Shown piece by piece: positions 1 through 10,283 of a DNA stretch of 15,199 nucleotides. The position numbers and the translations under genes were made by a program. Within the stretch, counting starts at the first letter, position 1. Each line of letters begins with the position of its first letter. Under the pieces are notes generated by a model. That model searched no databases. It saw only the letters and a list, made by a program, of their open reading frames with translations, and was not told the DNA's origin. The stretch is taken from assembly GCA_015485235.1 (NCBI GenBank), contig WFTX01000216.1:1-15199 (forward strand), in the 5' to 3' direction. This stretch comes from Nitrospirota bacterium. Lineage in GTDB: Bacteria; Nitrospirota; Thermodesulfovibrionia; Thermodesulfovibrionales; JdFR-85.

Positions 1-1
1 G

Positions 2-178
2 CATATAATAGGACCCCATGCCTCGGACCTGATCCATGAGGCGGCTCTCGCGATTCAGGCCGGTCTAAAGGTGAGGGATATCGCTGAGACGATTCATGCC
101 CATCCGACCCTTTCAGAGGGGCTTATGGAGGCAGCAGAGGACCTTCACGATGAGGCGATTCATGCACCAAAAAAATAG
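2..178 (+). CDS. lpdA: Dihydrolipoyl dehydrogenase, C-terminal 58 residues (5' end outside window)
   Basis: This is the last part of a lipoamide dehydrogenase, the FAD-dependent E3 component that reoxidises dihydrolipoamide in 2-oxoacid dehydrogenase complexes or the glycine cleavage system. The reading frame enters at base 2 and ends at TAG 176-178. The visible peptide begins [18 protein letters not shown] and contains HAHPTLSE. In the family, the His of HPTLxE and the Glu five residues later form the active-site pair at the dimer interface, and both are present here. The segment is the dimerisation domain. The N-terminal FAD/NAD domains and the redox CxxxxC lie outside the window, so a related pyridine nucleotide-disulfide oxidoreductase cannot be fully excluded, but HAHPTLSE is typical of E3. 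The gene 150 bp downstream has the same orientation. Confidence 0.9.
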   Translation, partial: HIIGPHASDLIHEAALAIQAGLKVRDIAETIHAHPTLSEGLMEAAEDLHDEAIHAPKK

Positions 179-328
179 CCTCCCCGGTGGTGAAGGATGA
201 AGACATGTATCCGGAACAATCTTCCTTGCCGAAGGCAGCGATTCATGGTATGGAAGGCTGTTTCTGCAATGAAAAGCCATCCTGAACCGGGGTGTTCCCC
301 AACAAAGGCTGATTTTTGAAGAGTCACC

Positions 329-3042
<2,714 letters not shown>

Positions 3043-3044
3043 GA

Positions 3045-3075
3045 CGGGTTTTTAAAGTGTTACTTTAAAAACTTG
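3045..3075 (+). terminator. Hairpin after eno, possible weak terminator
   Basis: A perfect 10-bp inverted repeat (GTTTTTAAAG at 3048-3057, CTTTAAAAAC at 3063-3072) has a 5-nt loop. G-U and C-G pairs can extend it to 13 bp (3045-3075). It starts 3 nt after the eno stop and is followed by CTCTCTTTT. The stem is A/T-rich and the T tract is interrupted, so termination may be partial. The -35 box of the next gene lies across its 3' edge. Confidence 0.5.
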
Positions 3076-3101
3076 CTCTCTTTTGCAGGAGATGATATAA
3101 T
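3073..3101 (+). promoter_or_regulatory. Sigma70-like promoter for the ftsB-like gene
   Basis: TTGCTC (3073-3078), a 17-bp spacer, and a perfect TATAAT (3096-3101). The predicted start of transcription (about 3108) practically coincides with the ATG at 3110. This implies a leaderless or nearly leaderless message. Confidence 0.6.
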
Positions 3102-3109
3102 ATCTCCTG
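3086..3109. repeat. Perfect inverted repeat around the -10 box
   Basis: CAGGAGAT (3086-3093) and ATCTCCTG (3102-3109) form an 8-bp perfect inverted repeat. The 8-nt centre contains TATAAT. The right arm ends exactly at the ATG of the next gene. It could be a repressor operator, or, in RNA reading through from eno, a hairpin that hides the only purine-rich site. Confidence 0.6.
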
Positions 3110-3430
3110 ATGTACAAGAGCCACCTGAGATGGCAGGTTGAACAGGAAAGGAGAAAGAGGGACCTGGTCTTTTTCCTGATAACCCTTTCTCTCCTCATAT
3201 ATCTCCTCTGGGTATTCTTCCTCGATGAAAGCGGCTATCTGAGGTATACCAGATTGCTCCAGAGAAGGGCTGAACTGGTGTTAGAGATAGCAGATCTTCA
3301 GGAGGAAACCAGGAGTCTCAGGAGAGAGGTCAAGCTTCTCAGGGAAAATCCTTTTTATATAGAAAAACACGCCCGGGAAGACCTCAATCTTTCCAGGCCT
3401 GAGGAGTACATCTTTATATTTGATGAATAG
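3110..3430 (+). CDS. FtsB/DivIC-family septum formation initiator protein
   Basis: This is a small bitopic cell-division protein of the FtsB/DivIC type. In known members it binds FtsL and FtsQ and helps activate septal peptidoglycan synthesis. The 106-aa product shows the expected order: a short basic cytoplasmic N-terminus (residues 1-18), one membrane span (about 19-38), a Leu-rich coiled coil (about 45-80), then the family's C-terminal motif NPFYIEKHAREDLNLSRPEE (80-99). Length and layout match the family. The reading frame cannot extend much upstream because TAA lies at 3098-3100. No Shine-Dalgarno site stands at a usable distance; the only candidate, AGGAG, is about 17 nt away and inside the palindrome. 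Finding ftsB next to eno is a well-known bacterial arrangement, which supports the call. Confidence 0.88.
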   Translation: MYKSHLRWQVEQERRKRDLVFFLITLSLLIYLLWVFFLDESGYLRYTRLLQRRAELVLEIADLQEETRSLRREVKLLRENPFYIEKHAREDLNLSRPEEYIFIFDE

Positions 3431-3462
3431 GAGGGGTGAGGTTTCCATTTCCTAATGATATT

Positions 3463-3489
3463 TTGACCTTGTACTTCCCCTCGTAATCT
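3463..3489 (+). promoter_or_regulatory. Weak candidate promoter for the chemosensory operon
   Basis: TTGACC (3463-3468) and TAATCT (3484-3489) lie between the ftsB-like stop and the receiver-DUF4388 gene. The 15-bp spacer is short and the -10 is poor, so this is tentative. It is the best candidate in the 74-bp gap. Confidence 0.25.
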
Positions 3490-3504
3490 CTTCAGGAGGC
3501 ACCC

Positions 3505-4773
3505 ATGGCTGACAGGAAAAAGGTTCTGGTAATTGACGACTCTCCTACGGTAAGAAGGCTTGCAGAACTCGTTCTTTCTCAGGCAGGCTATGAAGTTTAT
3601 ACAGCGCCTGACGGAGATGAAGGGCTTGATATTGCCAAGGAGGTGCTTCCCTCCATAATCCTCGTGGATTTTATAATGCCCAAAATGAACGGGTACAAGC
3701 TCTGTAAGACCATCCGTTCCGACCCAGCACTGAAAGATACCCCTCTTATACTAATAACTGCCAAGGGTGATGATGTGGGACAGACTTTCGAGGAGAAATT
3801 CGGAGTGCTCCACTACTTCCAGAAGCCCTTTGAGCCTGACGATCTGGTGAAAAAGATAAACGAGGTTCTCGGCGTTGAGGAGGAAGATAGAGATGAAATG
3901 ATTGCCGGATCTTCCGAGATCCCTGAAGTGTTTCTTGAGAATATTGAACGGCTCTTCAGATACTATTTTGAGCATGAACTGAAGGTGATGCTGAAGGGGC
4001 TCATCCTTGAGGTTCTCAAGGAGACTGAGGTTGTCAGGACTACGGGACTGATTATCTCCGGAGAACTGAGACATATTTCAGTAGCCGATGTGCTTCAGTT
4101 TATCAGTATGATGAACATATCGGGAAGGCTTTCAGTGGTTGCAAGCAGACTGAATTCAGAAATATATCTTGACAAGGGGAATATCGCTTTTGCAACGGTC
4201 AGCAAGCCGGGATACAGGAGGTTTCTGACGGACTGGATGATAGAGGATGGAAAGATCAGCAAGGAGGAGCTCAAGGATGCCCTTTATGAGGCAAAACAGC
4301 GAAACCTCCCTATTGGAAGGGTACTCATCCAGAGGGGCTACATATCCGAGACTGAACTGATGGTCTATCTCAAGGAAGCAGTGGAGGATGCGATATTCCA
4401 TACCCTCTCGATCGATTCAGGACACTTCTATCTGGAGGACAGTCCCCTCCCCCTGAATCTCAGTGACATAAAGTTCAGGATCCCTGCGAATTCCCTCATA
4501 CTTGACGGACTGAGAAAGCTGGATGAAAGCAGGGTGGCTGCAGAGGTCTTTCCTGACAACAATGCTGTCCCTGTCCGTCTTATAACAAATGCCGAAGCCC
4601 TTGAAGATGTGAGCCTTGAAGAGAAGGAGCTCAGGCTCTTCTCCTTTGTAGACGGGAAGAGCACCCTGAATGATATAATAGGACAGAGCAAGATTGATGA
4701 ACTGGAAGTAAAGCGAATACTCTACTCACTTCAGAAGATAGGTCTTCTGAAGATAAGACAGGAGGTGAGATAG
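3505..4773 (+). CDS. Response regulator with N-terminal receiver and DUF4388 (PATAN-type) domain
   Basis: A phosphorylation-controlled cytoplasmic protein of 422 aa. The receiver covers residues 5-122: acidic pair D11/D12, phosphoacceptor D55 (ILVDFIMP), T85 and K107 (YFQKPF). A helical linker (about 138-180) leads into a DUF4388 domain (about 186-340; GELRHISVADVLQFI at its start). Within it, residues 239-295 hold two tandem 'G-x-I-S-x-x-E-L' units. Residues 375-420 resemble a small winged-helix-like tail (FVDGKSTLNDIIG, LYSLQKIGLLKI). GGAGG lies 5 nt before the ATG. Related DUF4388/PatA-type regulators occur in cyanobacterial pilus phototaxis and in many delta-type bacteria, usually as protein-protein outputs rather than DNA binders. 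It is first in the operon, and its stop abuts the next ATG. It is likely an output of the CheA encoded downstream. Confidence 0.88.
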   Translation: MADRKKVLVIDDSPTVRRLAELVLSQAGYEVYTAPDGDEGLDIAKEVLPSIILVDFIMPKMNGYKLCKTIRSDPALKDTPLILITAKGDDVGQTFEEKFGVLHYFQKPFEPDDLVKKINEVLGVEEEDRDEMIAGSSEIPEVFLENIERLFRYYFEHELKVMLKGLILEVLKETEVVRTTGLIISGELRHISVADVLQFISMMNISGRLSVVASRLNSEIYLDKGNIAFATVSKPGYRRFLTDWMIEDGKISKEELKDALYEAKQRNLPIGRVLIQRGYISETELMVYLKEAVEDAIFHTLSIDSGHFYLEDSPLPLNLSDIKFRIPANSLILDGLRKLDESRVAAEVFPDNNAVPVRLITNAEALEDVSLEEKELRLFSFVDGKSTLNDIIGQSKIDELEVKRILYSLQKIGLLKIRQEVR

Positions 4774-5133
4774 ATGGCCCGAATACTTGTTGCCGAGGAC
4801 AGTGTTACAGACCTCGAGTATGTCAGGAACACACTTAAGGATACAGGACATGAGATTGTAACTGCTGCAGATGGTGAGGAGGCGGAGAAGAAGATACGTT
4901 CAGAGAGGTTTGACCTCATCATCCTTGATGTGATAATGCCCAAGAAGAACGGGTTTCAGGTCTGCAGGGATCTGAAGAGGGATGCCGAACTCAAGGACAT
5001 TCCTGTCATTATGATAACCTCCAAGTCCCAGGAGAGTGACCGGTTCTGGGGGATGAAGCAGGGGGCGAACGAATATATTACTAAACCCTACGAGCCTGAT
5101 GAACTTCTGAGTGCTGTTAAAAAATATATCTGA
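4774..5133 (+). CDS. PilH/CheY-like single-domain response regulator
   Basis: A 119-aa stand-alone receiver. The acidic pair is E8/D9, the phosphoacceptor D52 (IILDVIMP), the switch Thr T82 and the conserved Lys K104 (YITKPY). The segment SDRFWGMKQGANEYITKP is strongly reminiscent of PilH from the type IV pilus Pil/Chp system, more so than flagellar CheY. It probably receives phosphate from the downstream CheA and either affects the pilus motors or acts as a phosphate sink. The ATG immediately follows the upstream TAG, with GGAGG 8 nt before it, so translation is likely coupled. One of the two acidic-pocket residues is Glu rather than Asp, which is common and tolerated. Confidence 0.92.
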   Translation: MARILVAEDSVTDLEYVRNTLKDTGHEIVTAADGEEAEKKIRSERFDLIILDVIMPKKNGFQVCRDLKRDAELKDIPVIMITSKSQESDRFWGMKQGANEYITKPYEPDELLSAVKKYI

Positions 5134-5151
5134 CCGTCGAGACGACTAAAA

Positions 5152-5547
5152 ATGGATATCCAAAAGCCCAGCCAGGATGAAATCCCGGAAGAGTTTGTCT
5201 CCCGGGATTTGGAAGTATGTATTTTCAGGGCAGGAGAGAAGGTCCTGAACATACCGGTTGATAACCTCCTTGAGATTACCGAACTGACGGAGATTGTTCC
5301 CCTTCCTGGTGCACCTGACTATCTGACCGGTATAGCACATTACAGGGGGAAGGTTGTGCCGGTTCTTGATATTGGATCAATTGTAGGGAACGAGAAGTCC
5401 TCATCTCCGGGGAGGTGGCTGCTTGTGCTGAAGGTCGGGGAAGACCTTCTGGGCTTTTCCATAATGGAGATGCCCGATCTTGGTCCTGTTCAGGAGGGGG
5501 ATAGTCTTGACGTCATGGCGTTGTTTCAGAAATACAGGATAAGATAA
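5152..5547 (+). CDS. CheW-like chemotaxis adaptor (PilI type)
   Basis: A 131-aa CheW-domain adaptor that bridges receptor and kinase in chemosensory arrays. The domain spans about residues 19-125. The most diagnostic stretch is YLTGIAHYRGKVVPVLD (57-73), with the conserved Arg-Gly at 65-66. The product is somewhat shorter than typical CheW. The ATG has no clear Shine-Dalgarno site (only CGAGACGAC nearby), and the previous stop is 18 nt upstream, so translation may depend on coupling. A slightly later start at a TTG before the first beta strand is conceivable. The stop overlaps the cheA start (TAATG). Its place between a PilH-like receiver and CheA matches pilI in Pil/Chp-type operons. Confidence 0.9.
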   Translation: MDIQKPSQDEIPEEFVSRDLEVCIFRAGEKVLNIPVDNLLEITELTEIVPLPGAPDYLTGIAHYRGKVVPVLDIGSIVGNEKSSSPGRWLLVLKVGEDLLGFSIMEMPDLGPVQEGDSLDVMALFQKYRIR

Positions 5548-7823
5548 TGGCTGAAAAAGGACTCATAGATTTCTTTCTTGCAGAGGCCGAAGAACACATC
5601 GGGACCCTTGAACAGGGCTTTCTCGAGATAGAGAAGAGGCCCAAAGATGCAGAGCTCATCCAGGAATTATTCCGTTCAGCCCATACCCTGAAGGGTTCTG
5701 CCGCTCTTGTTAAACTTCCTGTTATCAGTGAGATCGCCCATGTGATGGAGGACTACCTTGAATCCTTGAGAGATGGGAAACGGCAGGTGACAAAGGACGG
5801 TGTGGACTGGCTCCTTCACTCCCTTGATGGAATCAAGACCCTGATTGCCGATGTGGTAGAAGGCCGGCCGGAGAGGGAAGGTATACTTGATGATGTAAGA
5901 AAGAGCCTCGATGTGGTAGAGGTTGAGGAGCCCCTTGTCTCTGAGGTTGCCGATATACCCGAACCCGCTGAAAAGGAGGACATTTACGAGGAAAAGCGGG
6001 ATGTCGGCAGAAGAAGGGAAGACCTTGAGACCATCTCCAACTATGTGAGGGTTCATCTTGAGACCATTGAGAAGATGATGGCCCAGGTAGGGGAACTGAC
6101 CGTGCTGAAGAACTATCTCGTAAATGAGATGGGGAGTATCTACAATCTGAGAGATGAGATAGACTACGCGGGAAGAAGACTTCTCAGGGAGATAGAGGAC
6201 TTCAGCAACAGATATGCCTATTCCATACCCGATAAGGTCTCCTATGTAGATTCCCTTCTTGAAGATTTCCGGGAACTGGAGTTTGACAGGTATGACGAAC
6301 TGAATCTCTTTGCGAGGAAGCTCCAGGAGATCACCAGCGACATAAATGAGGCACTCAAGGGTATCACGGGCATCTTTCAGCGGTTTTCCAGTCATGTCGG
6401 CAGGCTTGAAAGGATCAGTACAGACCTCAGGGATCATATATCTGAGTCCAGGATGGTTGAGGCGGGAAGACTCTTTCAGAGGTTCACCCGGATAATAAGA
6501 GACCTTTCCAACCGACTTGGAAAACCTGTCCGTTTCATCATAAGCGGGGCCGAGACTCGGATAGACAGGCTGATCTATGAGGGCCTCTTTGACCCGCTCC
6601 TTCATATTGTCAGGAATGCGATCTCCCACGGAATTGAACCTCCCGAGGAAAGGAGATCCCTCGGTAAGCCCGGCGAGGGCAGGCTGATGATCACCGTCAG
6701 GCGAGAAGGCTCCATGGTGGTTATCGATGTGAAGGACGACGGAAGAGGGATCGACCTCAGAAAGGTCTATAACAAGGCCCTCAAGATGGGACTTGTGGAT
6801 AAAGGCGAGAAGGTTACACGGGGGAAGCTCCTCAACCTGATCTTTTATCCGGGCTTTTCCACATATGAGGGGGCCGACACTGCCTCGGGCAGAGGGGTGG
6901 GGCTTGATGTGGTCAGACAGGCGGTCTCTGAGATGAACGGGACAATAAATGTGGCTACCGTTGAGGGAAAGGGAACACTCTTCAGGATAAAACTTCCCCT
7001 AACACTCATTATAGTCAATACGGTCAGGTTCACCGTCGGGGGGGTGGAGTTCTCCGTTCCCTCCTCGCTGGTAAATGAACTGGTTGAGGTTAGACCGGAA
7101 CTCATGGATGATGAAGGAAGAGTCAGAATCAGGGAGCGAAGTTACGAGGTGAGAGACCTTGCAGAGATTTTCAGCCTCAAACCCATCAGGCCATCACCTG
7201 CAATCCCCGGGATACACTTCAGCCTTCTTCCTGGCAAGGATGTGGTCCTCCTGGTTGACATGATTACCGGTCAGGAAGATACTGTAGTTCGTCCCTTGGG
7301 AGGATTCCTTGAGGGGCTTCGTTATTATTCCGGTGTCAGTATTTCTGCAGACGGGAATCTCACCCCCGTTATAAATCCGGTCGGACTTCTTGAGGAAGCT
7401 GTGGATTTTGGTATCTCCGGTGGGGTTTCTGTTGACGAAGCAGCAGGTAACCGGGTGCTTGTGGTTGATGACTCCCTGAGTGTGAGAAAGTTCATATCAA
7501 TTCTCCTTGAGCAGAGGGGATATGAAGTCATGACCGTCTCAAACGGGCTTGAGGCATTGAATGTGCTCGATGAGAAACCGATGGATATGGTTATTACCGA
7601 TCTTGAAATGCCGGTGATGCATGGATATGAGCTTATGCGTGAACTCAAAAGGAGAGGGTTGATGGAAACCCTTCCAGTAGTTGTACTCACTTCAAGGGGG
7701 AGTGAGAAGCACAGGGAAAAGGCGTTATCACTGGGGGCGAGAGACTATCTTGTAAAGCCCTTCGAGGAGAAGGAACTCCTCCAGACGGTCAGACGGTATA
7801 TAAAGAGTCTTCACCTGACCTGA
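5547..7823 (+). CDS. cheA: CheA-type hybrid histidine kinase with C-terminal receiver (Pil/Chp class)
   Basis: A cytoplasmic chemosensory kinase of 758 aa. The HPt domain (about 1-105) carries phosphoacceptor H46 in AHTLKGSA. An acidic linker (about 125-165) replaces a recognisable P2 domain. A long helical dimerisation region (about 167-335) includes FDRYDELNLFARKLQEIT, which resembles PilL/ChpA. The ATPase domain has the N box with N357 and H361, G1 box DDGRG (397-401) and G2 box GRGVGL (448-453). A CheW-like domain follows (about 488-625). The receiver (about 636-755) has D641/D642, D685 and K737. All catalytic residues are intact. The ATG overlaps the cheW stop by 1 nt. The receiver may be a phosphate sink or an internal output. 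The 3' end overlaps a convergent gene by 13 nt. Confidence 0.95.
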   Translation: MAEKGLIDFFLAEAEEHIGTLEQGFLEIEKRPKDAELIQELFRSAHTLKGSAALVKLPVISEIAHVMEDYLESLRDGKRQVTKDGVDWLLHSLDGIKTLIADVVEGRPEREGILDDVRKSLDVVEVEEPLVSEVADIPEPAEKEDIYEEKRDVGRRREDLETISNYVRVHLETIEKMMAQVGELTVLKNYLVNEMGSIYNLRDEIDYAGRRLLREIEDFSNRYAYSIPDKVSYVDSLLEDFRELEFDRYDELNLFARKLQEITSDINEALKGITGIFQRFSSHVGRLERISTDLRDHISESRMVEAGRLFQRFTRIIRDLSNRLGKPVRFIISGAETRIDRLIYEGLFDPLLHIVRNAISHGIEPPEERRSLGKPGEGRLMITVRREGSMVVIDVKDDGRGIDLRKVYNKALKMGLVDKGEKVTRGKLLNLIFYPGFSTYEGADTASGRGVGLDVVRQAVSEMNGTINVATVEGKGTLFRIKLPLTLIIVNTVRFTVGGVEFSVPSSLVNELVEVRPELMDDEGRVRIRERSYEVRDLAEIFSLKPIRPSPAIPGIHFSLLPGKDVVLLVDMITGQEDTVVRPLGGFLEGLRYYSGVSISADGNLTPVINPVGLLEEAVDFGISGGVSVDEAAGNRVLVVDDSLSVRKFISILLEQRGYEVMTVSNGLEALNVLDEKPMDMVITDLEMPVMHGYELMRELKRRGLMETLPVVVLTSRGSEKHREKALSLGARDYLVKPFEEKELLQTVRRYIKSLHLT

Positions 7824-8395
7824 AAGGCACAGGCAAACCCGTCAATCAGTCTGTCTAGTTCGTCCTTTTTTACTCCCGAGGTCATCATCCCGAATTCTGA
7901 ATAGACCACATTGCCCGTTCCTGAACGGCAGGCAACGGCTATGGAGTGAACCACGCCCTTACCCTTTGGTATCTGGGAGGCGAGGAGATCCCGGAATGTC
8001 TGGTGGACGATACAGAGTGGATGGAGAATCGCCTCATTCCTGAACTTCTTCATGAACTCTACAGGCAGGTCTGTCCAGTAATCAGGGAAGCTTCCATTCT
8101 CCTTGAACTCATCGAAGAGGGGAACAGAGGGACATTTTTTCAGTATAACCAGGTCACCATACCTGATTCCAGGGCCTTCCAGTTCAACAAGGGGAGATTT
8201 TTTCTGGTCATAGTCCTTCTGGAACTCATCGATATTGTTGTATTTGATGATATTGAAATAATTCCTGGCGAGGTCTCTGGCAAGCATTCTGAGTTTGACA
8301 ACCTTCTCAACCACATTGATATCAGATCCCAGAGTATTCTTGATCTCCCTTTTGTGTTTCCTTACAAGCTGGGTGAAAAGCGCCTCATCCGGCAT
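7811..8395 (-). CDS. Hypothetical protein, 194 aa, coupled to the chemoreceptor gene
   Basis: I do not recognise this family. The product has a helical N-terminal third (residues 1-65), a middle with a short beta-like stretch ([16 protein letters not shown]) and a C-terminal mixed region ([22 protein letters not shown]) ending in a helix. It has no signal peptide or membrane span. It contains four Cys (88, 128, 156, 189) and a clustered HPLCIVH (125-131), which might bind a ligand or metal; that is speculation. The start overlaps the end of the receptor gene by 11 nt. A CCTCCT (AGGAGG on the coding strand) lies 12 nt upstream inside that gene, so the two are translationally coupled. The tail overlaps cheA convergently. 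The context suggests an accessory of the receptor or kinase complex, but this is inference. Confidence 0.82.
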   Translation of the reverse strand: MPDEALFTQLVRKHKREIKNTLGSDINVVEKVVKLRMLARDLARNYFNIIKYNNIDEFQKDYDQKKSPLVELEGPGIRYGDLVILKKCPSVPLFDEFKENGSFPDYWTDLPVEFMKKFRNEAILHPLCIVHQTFRDLLASQIPKGKGVVHSIAVACRSGTGNVVYSEFGMMTSGVKKDELDRLIDGFACAFQVR

Positions 8396-10226
8396 GTTCG
8401 ATTGCTTCCTCCTTTCTTTCTTCCAGCACGAATCTTTCCACAGAGCCCATCAGTTCCCGGGAAGATGCGGTAAGCTTTTCTGAAATGGATTCTGTATCCT
8501 GAACAAGTTTGAGGAGTTCAAGGGCGATGCGGTTGACCGATTCCATTGAAAGGACGACCTTGCCCGTCATCTCCCGCTGAGTCTGGGAAATTTCATAAAT
8601 CTCGTTAACAATGCCCGTTGATTTCTGTATTGAGTTCTGGATCTCGTCAAAGGATGTCCCTGTCTCTGTTGCAAGAGAGGTCTGCCGTTCCACTATCTCA
8701 GTCTCTTCCTCAAGTGATGATGTTATCTCTCCTGCCTCTGTCTGGATCGCCCGGATGATGTTTGTTATCTCCTTTGTAGCCTCGGCGGAGCGGTCTGCAA
8801 GTCCCCTGATTTCTTCTGCGATGACCACGAACCCTCTTCCGGCTTCACCTGCACGGGCTGCCTCTATGGAGGCGTTCATCGCAAGGAGGTTTGTCCTTGA
8901 TGCTATCTCTCCGATCAGACCTGAAATGGTCCCGATCTCCATGATCCTTTCGGCAAGCATCTTCATCTTCTTGTTGATGGTCTGCACGGTCACCCTGATC
9001 AACTGCATACCTTCAATGCTCTGATTCACAAGATGTCCACCCTTGGAGGCTGCCTCTGTAGCGATCTTTGATATCCTTGCTGCCTCCTCTGTCTTTTCGG
9101 AAATGGTGAGCGTGGCGTTTGCCGTCTCATCGATCGCTTCAGTTGCCTCCTTCAACTGGACCATCTGGGATTCGGCACCTTCTGACATCCGCTTCAACAT
9201 CTCAAGGAGTGTAAAACTCTCCTCCCCCACACCCTCAGCCGTCTTTCGGACATCCCTGATCAGGTTTGAGAGCTCGTCCATCATCAGGTTGAAGGCGTCT
9301 GCTATCGAGCCGAAAACATCAGCCGTAACAGGGGCACGCCGACCGAAGTTACCTTCGGCAGCGGTGCTCACCACATCGAGGAACTGGATGACATTCTCCT
9401 GGGTCTTCTTTCTTTCCTCATCGGTCTGAATGTAGGCCCTCAGTTTTTCCATTGTCTCGTTAAAGGATTCGGCTATTTCGCCGAATTCATCCTGAGAGGG
9501 GATTTCTATCCGGTCTATTTTCTCGCCACGGCCCATGGCCTTGATCCCTTCCAGAAGCAAGGTAAGTGAAGAAGATATTCTTCCTGAGACATAGAGCCCT
9601 GTAACTAACCCCAGAAAGACTACACCAAGAGCGATGGCAGGGAGAATGAAACGGAGCTGTTTCTCGAACTTTGTTGCTTCTGTCCCGAGTGTGCCTATAT
9701 CTGCAAGAACAGTAGTCTTTAACTTTGTGATCAGATCCTCCAATTTATGTATATTACTCCTGTAACTCTGATACAAAGGTTGAACATCCTTGTAGGATGT
9801 ACCCTTGAGCATCGGATCTATCACTTTATACAGAGAGGTGATAGTGGGATCAAGGACCTTGTTTATCTGGATGATGCCTCTCAGGAAAGGACCTGCTTCC
9901 TCGCCCTCTTCTTTCTCCTTCTTGAGGAAAGCAGTTATGTCCCCTTTCATCTTCATGAATCTTCCTGTTAATTTTTCATAGTATTCCTTTTGTTTCCTGG
10001 AATCTTTCAGAGTGGAGAAGAGGAAGAATTCTTTTTCGTATCTTCTGGCTTCAGAAATATCATTTGTCAACGAATCAGCAAAGGCGAATTCCGGGATTTC
10101 CTCCCAGGCAATTTCAGAAAGATAATACCGCATCTTATAAGCACCGTAAAAGGCAATAGCGCCGGTAATCAGTGATACCATAATCAACATAATTATGGTT
10201 GCAACAAGTTTCCCTCTGATACTCAT
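8385..10226 (-). CDS. Methyl-accepting chemotaxis protein (transmembrane chemoreceptor)
   Basis: A 613-aa receptor of the inner membrane. It has one span near residues 8-29, a periplasmic helical domain (about 31-190, four-helix-bundle-like and rich in charged residues), and a second span (about 193-213). A HAMP domain (about 212-265) and a second HAMP-like module (about 279-333, with [20 protein letters not shown]) follow. The signalling helical hairpin carries the conserved tip around 438-482 ([22 protein letters not shown], then [16 protein letters not shown]). There is no C-terminal CheR-docking pentapeptide; it ends EAIEHAG. The start has AGGAGG about 6 nt upstream. Facing cheA/cheW, it is the natural receptor of this system and the counterpart of PilJ in Pil/Chp systems. 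Its ligand is unknown. Confidence 0.95.
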   Translation of the reverse strand: MSIRGKLVATIIMLIMVSLITGAIAFYGAYKMRYYLSEIAWEEIPEFAFADSLTNDISEARRYEKEFFLFSTLKDSRKQKEYYEKLTGRFMKMKGDITAFLKKEKEEGEEAGPFLRGIIQINKVLDPTITSLYKVIDPMLKGTSYKDVQPLYQSYRSNIHKLEDLITKLKTTVLADIGTLGTEATKFEKQLRFILPAIALGVVFLGLVTGLYVSGRISSSLTLLLEGIKAMGRGEKIDRIEIPSQDEFGEIAESFNETMEKLRAYIQTDEERKKTQENVIQFLDVVSTAAEGNFGRRAPVTADVFGSIADAFNLMMDELSNLIRDVRKTAEGVGEESFTLLEMLKRMSEGAESQMVQLKEATEAIDETANATLTISEKTEEAARISKIATEAASKGGHLVNQSIEGMQLIRVTVQTINKKMKMLAERIMEIGTISGLIGEIASRTNLLAMNASIEAARAGEAGRGFVVIAEEIRGLADRSAEATKEITNIIRAIQTEAGEITSSLEEETEIVERQTSLATETGTSFDEIQNSIQKSTGIVNEIYEISQTQREMTGKVVLSMESVNRIALELLKLVQDTESISEKLTASSRELMGSVERFVLEERKEEAIEHAG

Positions 10227-10283
10227 ATCCCTCCTCCTTTCATGCCGGTTATGAGTCGCGAATGGAGTGTCATTTTTTTTGTC

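Noticed and set aside
205..285. 26-codon frame with a purine-rich site 8 nt upstream, after lpdA
   Set aside because: Too short, with no recognisable peptide and no conservation evidence. An overlapping 40-codon frame at 197-319 is equally unsupported.
252..302. Imperfect stem (252-259 with 275-282) and a GGGG-TGTT-CCCC hairpin after lpdA
   Set aside because: Short or mismatched stems without a following T tract; not convincing as a terminator or regulatory RNA.
5134..5151. CGTCGAGACG palindrome before the CheW gene
   Set aside because: Too short, with almost no loop to form a stable hairpin; probably chance.
5676..6629. 317-codon minus-strand open frame
   Set aside because: It is antisense to cheA across the HPt and dimerisation domains. 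The composition is a shadow of the real gene and no ribosome site is seen.
9043..9429. Plus-strand frame of 128 codons within the receptor gene
   Set aside because: Its Ser/Ala-rich translation is typical of the antisense of a chemoreceptor's Ala/Glu-rich helices.
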